Shown: piece by piece, positions 50,631-62,953 of the stretch
Layout: each line of letters begins with the position of its first letter
How positions within the stretch are numbered: position 1 is the stretch's first letter
From: Halomonas piscis
GTDB taxonomy: Bacteria; Pseudomonadota; Gammaproteobacteria; Pseudomonadales; Halomonadaceae
DNA length: 64,000 nucleotides
Assembly (NCBI RefSeq): GCF_031886125.1
Contig: NZ_CP119391.1
Coordinates: forward strand, 1,984,001-2,048,000
Reading direction: 5' to 3'
The notes under the pieces: generated by a model
Told to the model about the DNA's origin: nothing
What the model saw: only the letters and a program-made list of their open reading frames with translations
Databases searched by the model: none
Translations under genes and position numbers: made by a program

Positions 50631-50634
50631 AGCT

Positions 50635-51549
50635 ATGGACACCCAGAGCCTGCAGGCCTTTATCGCCGTGGCCGACTGCCAGAGCTTTTCCCGGGCGGCG
50701 GAGACGCTGCACCTGACCCAGCCGGCTATCAGCAAGCGCATCGCGGTGCTGGAAGACCAGCTCGGCACCCGTCTTTTTGACCGCATCGGCCGGCGTATCA
50801 CGCTGACCGAAGCTGGCCGGGTGCTGCACCCCCGGGCACAGAGCATTCTGCTGGCAGTGGACGACAGCCGCCGAGCGCTAGCCAACCTCAACGGCCAAGT
50901 CGGCGGGCGCCTGAGCCTGGCGACCAGCCACCATATCGGTCTGCACCGCCTGCCGCCGCTGCTCAAGCGCTACACTCGGCGTCACCCCGGGGTAGAGCTT
51001 GGCCTTGAGTTTCTCGACTCCGAGCAGGCCTACCGCGACGTGCTGGACGGTCGCCTGGAAATCGCCGTGGTCACCCTCGCCCCCGAGCCCCACGAGCAGC
51101 TTGACGTGGTGCCGATCTGGACGGATCGCATGCGCTTTGTCTGCGCTGCGGACCATCCGCTGCGCCACGCCGCCTCGCTGACGCTTGGCGAGCTGTGCCG
51201 CCATGCAAGCGTACTGCCCGGCCCGCTGACCTTTACTCGCACGCTGCTGCGCCGGCGCCTGGAGGACGAAGGGCTGACCCTGGAAGCGGGCATGTCGACC
51301 AACTATCTGGAAACCCTCAAAATGATGTGCAGCGTAGGGCTGGGGTGGAGCCTTTTGCCCGACAGCATGATCGACAACGGACTGGTGAAACTCGACGTTG
51401 CCACCCCGCCGCTTCACCGGCCGCTGGGCTATCTGGTGCATCACGACCGCACGCTGTCCAACGCCGCACGCCGCATGATCGAAGAGCTCGAGCAGGCACG
51501 CGACGCCGGCAATCGGGCTACCTTTACCGAGCAGGAAACCACGCCATGA
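50635..51549 (+). CDS. LysR-type transcriptional regulator
   Basis: 304 residues. An N-terminal winged HTH (SFSRAAETLHLTQPAISKRIAVLE, about 18-41) precedes a periplasmic-binding-protein-like effector domain. Divergent from leuC, as in Pseudomonas, so control of leuCDB is possible. It also overlaps by ATGA with a downstream dicarboxylate/amino-acid symporter, which makes that transporter its more likely partner or target. The effector cannot be predicted. Confidence 0.92.
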   Translation: MDTQSLQAFIAVADCQSFSRAAETLHLTQPAISKRIAVLEDQLGTRLFDRIGRRITLTEAGRVLHPRAQSILLAVDDSRRALANLNGQVGGRLSLATSHHIGLHRLPPLLKRYTRRHPGVELGLEFLDSEQAYRDVLDGRLEIAVVTLAPEPHEQLDVVPIWTDRMRFVCAADHPLRHAASLTLGELCRHASVLPGPLTFTRTLLRRRLEDEGLTLEAGMSTNYLETLKMMCSVGLGWSLLPDSMIDNGLVKLDVATPPLHRPLGYLVHHDRTLSNAARRMIEELEQARDAGNRATFTEQETTP

Positions 51550-52796
51550 CTCTGACGAAGCCTCCCCTCTGGAAAACCTACCGCGACGCACCACTGGTGC
51601 TGAAGATGGCGGCGGGCTTTCTGCTGGGCATTGCCGCCGCGCTGATCTTTCGCGACCAGGCGACTCTGGTCAAGCCGCTGGGCACGCTGCTGATCCACTT
51701 GTTGAGCCTGATCGCCATTCCGGTGATTTTTCTCACCGTGGTGCTAGCCGTCAGCCAGATGAACCTGCTCCAGCTGGGCAAGATGGGCGGCAAGCTGTTG
51801 CTCTACTATCTGACAACCACCGCCCTGGCGGTGCTGATCGGGGTGTCGCTGGCGCTTTTCTTCAGCCCCGGCAGCGGCCTGTCGCTGCCCGACACTTCGG
51901 TCGACAAACCCGATATCCCGCACTTTTCCGACATTCTGCTGCAGATTGTGCCGCGTAACATGTTTAACGCCTTCACCTCCGGGGATCTGATGGCCATTCT
52001 GTTCATCGCCATCATCATCGGCATGGCCGTTTCCACCATGCGTTTCTCCCGGGAAGAGGCCATGCGCGAGCACGGCGCGCTGGTCGAGCGCCTTTTCACC
52101 GCGATGAACGAAATGTTCTACCGCATCTTGAACGGCATTCTGCTCTACGCCCCCATCGGCGTCTTTGCCATCAGCGCCTCTACCTTCGGCAACCAGGGGC
52201 TGGAGACGCTGAAATCGCTTCTGTATTTCACCGGCGTGTTTTATCTGGGGCTGGCCATTCTCTCGAGTGTGGTTTACACCGGCTTTCTGAGCCTGTCGAA
52301 ACACTCGATCGGGACCTTTTTCCACAACATCCGCGAAGCCTTCACCACGGCGTTTTTTACCTCCAGCAGCATCGCCACCCTGCCCATAGCTATCAAGGCG
52401 GCCAAAAAGGCCGGCGTGTCGGAGAAAACCGCCAACTTCACCCTGCCCCTGGGCGCTATCTTCAACTCCGACGGCGGCGCGCTGCGCATGGGGGTATCGC
52501 TGGTATTTGCCGCCAACATCACCGGGCTCGACCTGGCGTTTTCCAACTTTGTGGTCATCGTGATCATCGGCACCCTGCTCTCGGTGGGTACTGCCGGCGT
52601 GCCGGCCGCCGGGCTGGTGACGCTCTCCGCCGTGCTCAGCATGTTCGGCCTGCCCCTTGAGGTGGTGGCGCTGATCGCCGGGGTCGATGCGCTGATCAGC
52701 ATGGGCGGCACCGCGCTCAACGTCACCGGCGATATCGTCGGCGCGGCGGTGGTCGACGAGGCCACCCCCGAGGCCCGGAAGGAAACAGCCTCCTAG
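51546..52796 (+). CDS. Dicarboxylate/amino acid:cation symporter (DAACS family)
   Basis: 416 residues, eight transmembrane helices plus re-entrant loops. The serine-rich motif SSSIATLPIAI, followed by TLPLGAIFNSDGGALRMG and the later MGGTALNVTGDIVGAAVVDE, mark the GltPh/GltP/DctA fold. Imports glutamate, aspartate or C4-dicarboxylates with Na+ or H+; which is unknown. The ATG overlaps the LysR stop. Its own stop overlaps the convergent methyltransferase gene. Confidence 0.9.
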   Translation: MTLTKPPLWKTYRDAPLVLKMAAGFLLGIAAALIFRDQATLVKPLGTLLIHLLSLIAIPVIFLTVVLAVSQMNLLQLGKMGGKLLLYYLTTTALAVLIGVSLALFFSPGSGLSLPDTSVDKPDIPHFSDILLQIVPRNMFNAFTSGDLMAILFIAIIIGMAVSTMRFSREEAMREHGALVERLFTAMNEMFYRILNGILLYAPIGVFAISASTFGNQGLETLKSLLYFTGVFYLGLAILSSVVYTGFLSLSKHSIGTFFHNIREAFTTAFFTSSSIATLPIAIKAAKKAGVSEKTANFTLPLGAIFNSDGGALRMGVSLVFAANITGLDLAFSNFVVIVIIGTLLSVGTAGVPAAGLVTLSAVLSMFGLPLEVVALIAGVDALISMGGTALNVTGDIVGAAVVDEATPEARKETAS

Positions 52797-53995
52797 AGCG
52801 GCCTGCCGGGGCTCGCCTGCAGCACGACGTTGCGCGGCGTCAGTGACCGGGAGCAGAAGGTGGCAAGCGTGGCGTCAAAGCCGGCCTCCTGCATGAACAT
52901 CAGCCGGTCGAGCAGCAGCCACACTTCCAGCGGCCGGCGAAAGGCATGGCGTACAAGCTCGAGGCGCTTGACCTGCTCCAGCCGCCCATGGCCGGCCGCC
53001 TCCCAGTCGCGCTGCGCGAGAACCGTCGACGGCAGCGCCAGCCCCTTTTGCGCCGCCGCCCAGCGGCAAAAGCCGGCGAAGTCCGTCGGCATTCGGCCGT
53101 AGGCCAGGCTCGGCACCGGCAGATATTCATCCACGCCGCGCACCTCACGCTGAATCAGATCAAAGCCCAGCCGCCAGGCGTTCGCCCGCTCGCGCTGGCG
53201 GCTGACCGCGGCCGGCGCGGTGACGGTTTCCTCGACGGCAAGGGCCAGGTCATCGCGCGCAAGCGCCAGCTCGTTTTCCACCGACAGCCGCTGCCCCAGC
53301 ATAGACAGCGGCCGATAATGCCTGGCCGCGGTGCGCTGATAGCAGCACGGCGCCAGCGTCAGCGCCACGCCCTTCTGCGCCGCCTGACGCAGCAGCGCCG
53401 CGTGCAGGTCGCCGCAGGCGTGAAGCGCCACAGCGTGCCCGCCGGGCTCAAGCCAGCGACCGGCCTTTTCGGCGAGCACGTCCTGCTCTGCCAGGGTAAC
53501 CGCCGCGCCCTGGCGCTCGGCCAGCGCTCGACCCTGCTCGCACAGCGCCGGCTGCCACTCAAGACCGGTCACCGCCTGTCCGCGCAGGCGGCTCAAGGTG
53601 CGTGCCAGGTGTCCTTTCCCCGCGCACCACTCGATAAGCGGCCCGGCAGCGGCGGGCACGCAGCGCACAAAGGCCTGCAGCTGTCGCCATTTGCGCCCGC
53701 CGATATGGTCGCCCCAGACGTTGGGCAGCGCCGCCTTGTCGGCGCGATACGCCGGCAGCTGCGACAGCGCGCGAAGCTCGGCCAGGGGCAGCCAGGGGGC
53801 AAGCTCGCCGGCCGTTAGCGGGGCGTCTTCCACGCGCTCGAGGGCGTCGGCGTCAAGCGCCAGCAGCGCCCGATGCAGCGCCGGATACGCCCCCGCCCAG
53901 GGCAGCTGGCAATGGGCAAAGGGCAGCGGGCGCCACAGCGGCTGCCACGCGGCCAGCACTTCGGTCAGGCGCTGAAAGCGCTCGGCATGGTTCAT
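52793..53995 (-). CDS. Predicted SAM-dependent methyltransferase (Methyltransf_32-like)
   Basis: 400 residues. The Rossmann SAM motif WCAGKGHLARTLSRL (about 138-152) and HACGDLHAALLRQA later define the fold, together with CCYQR. This layout matches the METTL25-like/Methyltransf_32 group, thought to act on RNA or protein; the substrate is unknown. ATG 53995 has AGGGAGAG upstream. It is convergent with the symporter, overlapping by four bases. Confidence 0.78.
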   Translation of the reverse strand: MNHAERFQRLTEVLAAWQPLWRPLPFAHCQLPWAGAYPALHRALLALDADALERVEDAPLTAGELAPWLPLAELRALSQLPAYRADKAALPNVWGDHIGGRKWRQLQAFVRCVPAAAGPLIEWCAGKGHLARTLSRLRGQAVTGLEWQPALCEQGRALAERQGAAVTLAEQDVLAEKAGRWLEPGGHAVALHACGDLHAALLRQAAQKGVALTLAPCCYQRTAARHYRPLSMLGQRLSVENELALARDDLALAVEETVTAPAAVSRQRERANAWRLGFDLIQREVRGVDEYLPVPSLAYGRMPTDFAGFCRWAAAQKGLALPSTVLAQRDWEAAGHGRLEQVKRLELVRHAFRRPLEVWLLLDRLMFMQEAGFDATLATFCSRSLTPRNVVLQASPGRPL

Positions 53996-54109
53996 GACCG
54001 ATTCTCTCCCTCTGACAAGTCGCTGATAGCGCCGCGCCCTTGGCAGCCGCACGCTGGCTTTTCCCCGGCGTTGCCGTTAGCCTGCCGGAAATTTTCCAGG
54101 AAGGCGGAT

Positions 54110-55429
54110 ATGCACGAGAGCTCTCCCCGACAGCGCATCGCCGGCGGGCTGATACTGCTTGCGCTGGCGCTGCAGATTGCCGGCTTCAGCGGCGCGCTGG
54201 GCACCACGCTGGCGGTCAGCTACGCCCTGTGGCTTGCCGTGGCGCTGCTGTGGCGGGATATTCCCGCGCGCTCCCGCCGCCAGGCCGCCGTGCTCATTGC
54301 GCTGGGGCTCATCATGCTGCTAACCGCAAGGCTGGGCTACGGCGCCCGGATATACTGGCCGGGCATTATCACCCGCAACGCCTTCGTGGTGGTGATGCTG
54401 GTCGGGGTAAGCTTTATTGCCCTGATCGGCACCCAGGGCAACCGCAAAGCGCCGGGCAAGCGCGTCACCGGCACCGGCGGCGTGCTGCGCAGCTGGGCCG
54501 GGGTGCACTTTCTCGGCACCATTCTCAACCTCTCGGCGGTCTTTATGGTAGGCGATCGGCTTTCCCGCCGGGAACCCCTGTCCACGCCCCAGCTTTTGGC
54601 GCTTAACCGCGGGCTTTCCAGCGCGGCGCTGTGGTCGCCGTTTTTTGCCTCCATGGGGGTAATGATCGCGCTGGTACCGAATATGCAGTACGCCTACGTG
54701 GCGCTGGCCGGTTTCCCGCTGGCCATGTGCGCCGGGCTATTCACTACCCTGGAGCTTGACCGGCGCTTTGACCTAGACGAAGTCGACGGCTTTTCGCTGG
54801 CGCCGAAAAGCCTGCTGATGCCGCTTTGCATGGCGGTACTGGTGATGCTGTTTCACTTCTGGCTGACGCCCGGCCTCTCCATTGTCAGCATCATCACCTT
54901 CCTGCTGCCCTCGGTGGCGCTTGCTGCCAACCTGCCCCGGGGGCTGCGCTATACCGGCTACCGAATCTATCAGCACAGCATGACAAGGCTTCCGGCCATG
55001 CGCGGGGAAATTTCGCTGTTTCTTGCCGCCGGCCTGTTTACCCTGGGGCTTTCCACCCTGGTGGACGCCGCGACCCAGGACACGTGGACGCTGTTCGACC
55101 GCTTCGGCCTGCCCCAGGCCATGGCGAGCTTTATCGTCATCGTCCTCAGCGCGATGATCGGACTGCATCCGATCATCGGCGTTTCGACGCTGGCCTCGGT
55201 ACTGTCGCTCGAGGGCAACGCCCAGACGCTGTACGCCTTTGTCGGGCTCACCGCCTGGGGCGTGGGCACCGCCGTGGGGCCGCTGTCGGGCATCAACCTT
55301 TCGCTTCAGGGGCGCTACGGCATCAGCGGCTACCGGATGATGAAACACAACCTGGGCTATGCCGGCGCCATGAGCCTGCTCGTGCTCGTTGCCATTGCCG
55401 GGCTTGCCCTGCTGCTGGGGCAGGCCTGA
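54110..55429 (+). CDS. Polytopic membrane protein of unknown function (transporter-like)
   Basis: 439 residues with about 11-12 hydrophobic helices. Residues 95-130 include RNAFVVVMLVGVSFIAL, and a later GIGVSTL-like segment (MIGLHPIIGVSTLASVL) resembles transporter re-entrant regions of the ion-transporter superfamily. No family was recognised with confidence. ATG 54110 has AGGAAGG upstream; an earlier frame start overlaps the neighbouring methyltransferase and is unlikely. No partner genes; convergent with the zinc-ribbon gene. Confidence 0.8.
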   Translation: MHESSPRQRIAGGLILLALALQIAGFSGALGTTLAVSYALWLAVALLWRDIPARSRRQAAVLIALGLIMLLTARLGYGARIYWPGIITRNAFVVVMLVGVSFIALIGTQGNRKAPGKRVTGTGGVLRSWAGVHFLGTILNLSAVFMVGDRLSRREPLSTPQLLALNRGLSSAALWSPFFASMGVMIALVPNMQYAYVALAGFPLAMCAGLFTTLELDRRFDLDEVDGFSLAPKSLLMPLCMAVLVMLFHFWLTPGLSIVSIITFLLPSVALAANLPRGLRYTGYRIYQHSMTRLPAMRGEISLFLAAGLFTLGLSTLVDAATQDTWTLFDRFGLPQAMASFIVIVLSAMIGLHPIIGVSTLASVLSLEGNAQTLYAFVGLTAWGVGTAVGPLSGINLSLQGRYGISGYRMMKHNLGYAGAMSLLVLVAIAGLALLLGQA

Positions 55430-55466
55430 CCGCGGTCAGGCCCTGGCAAGCGCCGGCGGGCGCCGT

Positions 55467-55982
55467 TCAGCCTTTCCGGGTGGCGGTCAGGCGCATGAAA
55501 TAGCGGCTGCCGCACTGGTGGCAGGGCTCCAGCAGCTGCACCCGGTCAAGAATGACCTCGGCGTCGCAGTGGGTGCAGGCCATTTTGCCGGGGGCGGCCA
55601 TTTCGCCCTCGCAGTAGTCGGCGCGGGCGGCTTCCAGGTCCTCGTTGAAGCGCTCGCGCTCGACCACGCTGCGATCGGCAATGGACAACAGCGACTCGCT
55701 CACCCGCCGCGACAGATGGTCAAGGTCAATGCCCAGCCATTCGGCCACCTGGCGCCCGGAATTTCCCAGATAGCTGCGCATGTCGCGCAGGTCGCGCTCG
55801 ACCCAGGCGCGCAGCAGCGCCAGCTCGTCCTTGGTGTACTCGGCAAGCTCGCTTTCGAACTCGACGGCATCGTCCAGCTCCTTTTCCAGGCTCTCCCGGT
55901 CGAGCTCGCCGGAGCCGCCCTTCACCCTTTCCAGCAGGCGCTCGTAGCCTTCGCGCAGACGGCTTTCGTTGTGCTTGTCCAT
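55467..55982 (-). CDS. YbeL-like zinc-ribbon protein (DUF1451)
   Basis: 171 residues. A helical, charged N-terminus (about 1-125) is followed by a C-terminal zinc ribbon with CTHC and CHQC pairs. The layout and length match the DUF1451/YbeL family, of unknown function, often encoded next to leuS as it is here (divergent, 187 bases). Confidence 0.9.
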   Translation of the reverse strand: MDKHNESRLREGYERLLERVKGGSGELDRESLEKELDDAVEFESELAEYTKDELALLRAWVERDLRDMRSYLGNSGRQVAEWLGIDLDHLSRRVSESLLSIADRSVVERERFNEDLEAARADYCEGEMAAPGKMACTHCDAEVILDRVQLLEPCHQCGSRYFMRLTATRKG

Positions 55983-56054
55983 AACGTTCTCCTTTGCGTG
56001 TCAGTCCGGCGTGCCCGCCCCCGAGGTGAACGCGGGCCATTGTGTCGCTTGCCG

Positions 56055-56083
56055 TTCAAGGTTACCCCTTCATAGGATACAAT
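56055..56083 (+). promoter_or_regulatory. Candidate promoter for leuS
   Basis: TTCAAG and TACAAT separated by 17 bases, ending 86 bases upstream of the leuS ATG. The -10 matches at five of six positions, the -35 at three. Confidence 0.4.
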
Positions 56084-56160
56084 CGAGTCAAGGTTCCAGC
56101 ATTCGACTTTTATCATTCACTCTCGGCCCGGCCGCGCCGGGCGAGCAGCCCAAGGCATGA

Positions 56161-59287
<3,127 letters not shown>

Positions 59288-59291
<4 letters not shown>

Positions 59292-60346
59292 AGGTGTTTG
59301 CCGACCAGCTGCCCGGAGCGCTGGCCAAGCGGCTGCCCAAGGTGGTGATCGTCGCCGGTGACGAGCCGCTGCAGCACCGCGATGCCTGCGACGCGGTGCG
59401 GGCCGCGGCGCGCAAGGACGGCGTGGAAGAGCGCGACGTCCTCGACGTGGAGCCCAACTTCGCCTGGGGGCGACTTTTCGAAGTCGCCGGGAACCTCTCG
59501 CTGTTTGCCACGCGCAAGCTGATCGAGGTGCGTCTGGGCCGGCACAAGCTGGGTCAGGAAGGCGCCAAAGCGCTTGCCGAATACGCCGAGGGGCTTCGTC
59601 ACAGCGACGACGTGCTGCTTGTCAGCATGGGCAAGCTCGATGCCCGACAGCAGAAAAGCGCCTGGTTCAAGGCGCTGGACAAGCACGGCCTGTTCGTGCC
59701 GGTATGGCCGGTGGACGCTTCGCGGCTGGGGTTCTGGCTGCGCGACCGGGCTCAGCGTCACGGGCTTCAGCTCGAGCTTGACGCCGCGCGCCTTCTCGGC
59801 GAGCGTACCGAGGGTAACCTGCTGGCCGCGGACCAGGAGCTGCAAAAGCTGGCCCTGGTGCTGCCGGCCAACGCTCGGGTGAGCATGGAAAGCATCGCCC
59901 GGGGCGTGGAGGACAGCACGCGCTTTGACGTCTTTACCCTGGCCGATGCCTGTCTGAAAGGCGAAGCGGCGCGCACCTCGCGAATCGTCTACGGGCTGAA
60001 AAGCGAAGGGGTCGAAGCGCCTATCGTGCTTTGGGCGCTGGGCCGGGAAATGCGCACGCTGCTTTCCCTGCACCAGCATCTGGAGCAGGGGCAAAGCTTC
60101 GAGCACGCCTGCAAGGCGCAAAAACCGATGATCTTCGAGCGTCGCCGGCCGGCGTACCAAAACGCCATCCGGCGCCTGCCCGCGCGCCGGCTGCACAAGC
60201 TTTTGCTGATGGCCCAGCGGCTGGACCTGGCCATCAAGGGCGCCTCCCCGGTGCCGCTGTGGCCAGGACTTCATGACCTGGCCATGACGCTTGCCGGCGG
60301 CCGCGGGCTGCTGGCAGAAACCGCCTGGACCTACCGAGTCCGATGA
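59288..60346 (+). CDS. holA: DNA polymerase III delta subunit
   Basis: 352 residues (E. coli 343). The clamp-loader subunit that opens the beta clamp. The AAA+-like N-terminal region (VVIVAGDEPLQHRDACDAVR) and collar domain (RGVEDSTRFDVFTLADACL) are seen. Start GTG 59288 overlaps the lptE stop (GTGA), which fixes the start better than any upstream Met. Confidence 0.95.
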
Positions 60347-60405
60347 CCGCCGCTCCCGGGGTTACCCAAGGATACAAACCTTGCGCTTTAGTGCACACCT
60401 CGGCC

Positions 60406-60434
60406 TTAAACACGCGGGGGTTTCTTTCTATAAT
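60406..60434 (+). promoter_or_regulatory. Sigma-70-type promoter for the PA2779/PA2778-like pair
   Basis: TTAAAC and a consensus TATAAT separated by exactly 17 bases, about 115 bases before the first start codon. No terminator was seen between holA and this site. Confidence 0.6.
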
Positions 60435-60548
60435 ACTGTGCGCGATCCACCCAGCGCCCGTTTTATCCGCAAGCCGGTCGGCCGGCTTTGCGATAATACG
60501 CCTGTGCCAACCCCAATAACCAACGCTACTCAACAAGGGAACATGACC

Positions 60549-60935
60549 ATGCCTTACCTTCGCCGTTACGTCGCCATCATGCTGATTGCCGTGCTGGCAC
60601 TTGGCAGCCTGCCGGTAGCCGCTGCCCAGACCGCCGGTCTGGTCTCGACGCAGTCCGCGCTTCAGGCCGACACTGCCGCAAGCGACCGCGAGCGCATCAA
60701 CGACGTTCTCGCCCGCGCCGACGTACAGGACCAGCTGCTTGCCCAAGGCGTCAGCGTCGACCAGGTCAAGGACCGCGTGGCCGCGCTGAGCGATGCCGAA
60801 GCCCGCGAAATGGCTGACCGCCTTGACGCCATGCCCGCCGGTGCCGGCGTGGTGGGCGCGCTGTTCGCCGTATTCGTGATTCTGCTGGTCACCGACATTC
60901 TTGGCCTGACCAATGTCTTCCCGTTTACGCGCTAA
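60549..60935 (+). CDS. PA2779-family small membrane/periplasmic protein
   Basis: 128 residues with a signal or membrane segment (VAIMLIAVLALGSLPVAAA), a short helical middle (RERINDVLARADVQDQLLAQ) and a C-terminal membrane helix (GALFAVFVILLVTDILGL). It fits the uncharacterised PA2779 family, which occurs next to PA2778 homologues, as here. ATG 60549 has GGGA eight bases upstream; ATG 60543 is possible but too close to that site. Confidence 0.82.
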   Translation: MPYLRRYVAIMLIAVLALGSLPVAAAQTAGLVSTQSALQADTAASDRERINDVLARADVQDQLLAQGVSVDQVKDRVAALSDAEAREMADRLDAMPAGAGVVGALFAVFVILLVTDILGLTNVFPFTR

Positions 60936-61995
60936 GCGCCGGGCACTAAAGCGCTCCCTGCAAAACGCCCGCCCCGCGGGCGTTTTGCTTTGCTGCGCCT
61001 TGATCGCCCTGTTTCTGAGCGGCTGCGCGACGAGCCCCGCGCTGAAAGACAGCACCTATCGGCTGCCCGAACGCGTCGAGCTCGTCAACGTGCCTTTCTT
61101 CCCCCAGGAAAAATACCAGTGCGGCCCGGCGGCGCTGGCCACGGTGCTCAACTATTCCCCGGCCGATCCAGCATCCTCGAAGGGCCCCGCGGCAAGCGCG
61201 GGCGAAGCAGACAAGGCCTGGACCGTCTCGCCCGAGGCAGAGGCCAGGCTGGCCCGGGGTCGTGAGCGGGATACCGACATCACCGCCGACAGCCTGGTCT
61301 CCCAGGTCTTCATCCCCGGCCGGGACGGTAGCGTACAGCCGGAAATGCTGGCAGCGGCGCGTCGCCATGGGCGCCTCGCCTTTCCCATACGCCCGACCTT
61401 CGACGCGCTGCTGGGCCACGTCGCCGCGGGCAATCCGGTGGTGGTCATGCAAAACCTTGCCCTACCCGCCTTTCCCATGTGGCACTACGCCGTGGTCATC
61501 GGCTATGACCTTGCCGAAGAGACGCTGATCCTTCGCAGCGGCGAAACCCGCCGGCAGATAACCTCCTTCGGCCGCTTCGACGCGACCTGGGCGCGCAGCC
61601 AGCGCTGGGGTTTCGTGCTGGCCAAGCCCGGGCGCATCCCCGAAGGCGTCACGCCCCGGCGCGCGGTGGATGCCATAAGCGACTTTGAGGCGCTGCACGG
61701 CACCCGAGCCGCGCTTTCCAGCTGGCAGGCGCTGACCCAGGCTCAGCCGGACAACGCCATGGCCCACTTCGCCCTGGGCAACGCCCTCTACGAGCAGGAA
61801 AGACCGGAAAACGCCGTGCGGGCGCTCAGACGCGCCGTCGCCGCCGATGACACCCTGGGCGTCGCCTGGCTCAATCTGGGGCTTTTATACGCCGAGCAGG
61901 ACCAGATCGCGAAAGCGCGCCGGGCGCTGGAAGAAGCCGCGGCGCTGCCGGGACAGTGGCAACCCCGGGCCCGCCGGGCGCTGGAAACGCTGTAG
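60913..61995 (+). CDS. PA2778-family lipoprotein with C39-like cysteine peptidase and TPR region
   Basis: 360 residues. A lipoprotein signal with lipobox LSGC (Cys about 38), then a C39-like peptidase domain: the catalytic Cys in YQCGPAALATVL and His in MWHYAVVIGYD, with the QEKYQ Gln upstream. A C-terminal TPR region (about 260-360: AMAHFALGNALYEQ, AWLNLGLLYAEQ) is fused. Starts at ATG 60913, overlapping the preceding gene by 23 bases, so translation is coupled. Substrate unknown; the pair may process a secreted peptide. Confidence 0.87.
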   Translation: MSSRLRAKRRALKRSLQNARPAGVLLCCALIALFLSGCATSPALKDSTYRLPERVELVNVPFFPQEKYQCGPAALATVLNYSPADPASSKGPAASAGEADKAWTVSPEAEARLARGRERDTDITADSLVSQVFIPGRDGSVQPEMLAAARRHGRLAFPIRPTFDALLGHVAAGNPVVVMQNLALPAFPMWHYAVVIGYDLAEETLILRSGETRRQITSFGRFDATWARSQRWGFVLAKPGRIPEGVTPRRAVDAISDFEALHGTRAALSSWQALTQAQPDNAMAHFALGNALYEQERPENAVRALRRAVAADDTLGVAWLNLGLLYAEQDQIAKARRALEEAAALPGQWQPRARRALETL

Positions 61996-62059
61996 CGCTT
62001 GCGGCCGGCCCGTGAGCCGGCGCCGTGCGTACAAAAAGAAAAGCCTGCCCTTTCGTGCT

Positions 62060-62093
62060 AATGCCAGTCAGTTAACGCTGACTGGCATTTTTC
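62060..62093 (+). terminator. Hairpin ATGCCAGTCAG/CTGACTGGCAT at the IS4-like end, terminator-like
   Basis: An 11-base perfect stem with a six-base loop and a run of five Ts on the plus strand. It may stop transcription coming from the PA2778-like gene, but the same bases are part of the IS4-family terminal repeat, so it may not be a host terminator. Confidence 0.6.
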
Positions 62094-62096
62094 TTA

Positions 62097-62953
62097 GGGC
62101 CTGTTGACGTTTCATGGCAGGGGTATTGGCAGGATAGGGGCAAGCTCGCAGAATAAAGGTTCCTACACCAACAAACTGCAAGCCTGCCATGCCCCGACAA
62201 ATGCTCACGGATGAACACTGGTCGAAGCTGAAACCTATCCTGCTTCAACAAGGTATTTATGACAAGGCCGACTTGCGTACCACGATAGAAGGCATCCTTT
62301 ATCGGATGCGCACCGGCTGCCCGTGGCGGGACCTACCGGAGACGTTTGGCCCCTGGAACACGGTCTACAAGCGTTTTAACGCCTGGTCAGCGAGTGGAAA
62401 GCTGATGAGGCTTTTCAGCTCTCTGGTGGAGGAGCCTGATGTTGAGTGGCTGTTCATTGATGGCTCCTACGTCAAGGCCCACCAGGACAGCACCGGAGCT
62501 GCCACGGAAGACGCAGAAGCTATTGGCAAAAGTCGTGCAGGCAATACCAGCAAGATCCACTTGACCGTAGATGCCTATGGGCTACCGATCACCTTCAGAA
62601 TAACCGGGGGTGAGGTGCACGACAGCACGGAAGCCCGGGCATTGATTGACGATTTGCCAGCGGGTGATGCATTGGTGGCTGACAAGGGCTATGACAGCGA
62701 GCGTATCCGTGAACAGATCGAAGCCAAGGGCATGGCTGCCGTCATTCCACGCAAACGCAACTCAAAGAAAGGAAATGCCAATCTGGACAGAGGTTTATAT
62801 CGCTATCGGCATCTGGTTGAGAATGCCTTTGCTCGATTGAAGCCGTATCGCGCCATCGCAACGCGTTACGACAAGCTCAAGCGAAACTACGAAAGCATGG
62901 TGGCCTTGGCCTGCGGCTTTTTATGGCTACCAATGTGAAACGTCAACACGCCC
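62097..62953 (+). mobile_element. IS5-family insertion sequence with TA target duplication
   Basis: 857 bp. The ends are inverted repeats: GGGCCTGTTGACGTTTCA on the left, GGGCGTGTTGACGTTTCA (reverse complement) on the right, one mismatch. TA flanks both ends (62095-62096, 62954-62955), as for the IS427/IS1031 groups. It is inserted in the IS4-like transposase gene. Confidence 0.92.
62189..62938 (+). CDS. IS5-family transposase
   Basis: 249 residues in one uninterrupted frame. A DUF4096-like N-terminal region (TGCPWRDLPETFGPWNTVYKR) precedes the DDE domain: LFIDGSYVKAHQD, VADKGYDSERI and the HLVENAFARLK region with the catalytic Glu. Appears functional. Confidence 0.94.
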   Translation: MPRQMLTDEHWSKLKPILLQQGIYDKADLRTTIEGILYRMRTGCPWRDLPETFGPWNTVYKRFNAWSASGKLMRLFSSLVEEPDVEWLFIDGSYVKAHQDSTGAATEDAEAIGKSRAGNTSKIHLTVDAYGLPITFRITGGEVHDSTEARALIDDLPAGDALVADKGYDSERIREQIEAKGMAAVIPRKRNSKKGNANLDRGLYRYRHLVENAFARLKPYRAIATRYDKLKRNYESMVALACGFLWLPM

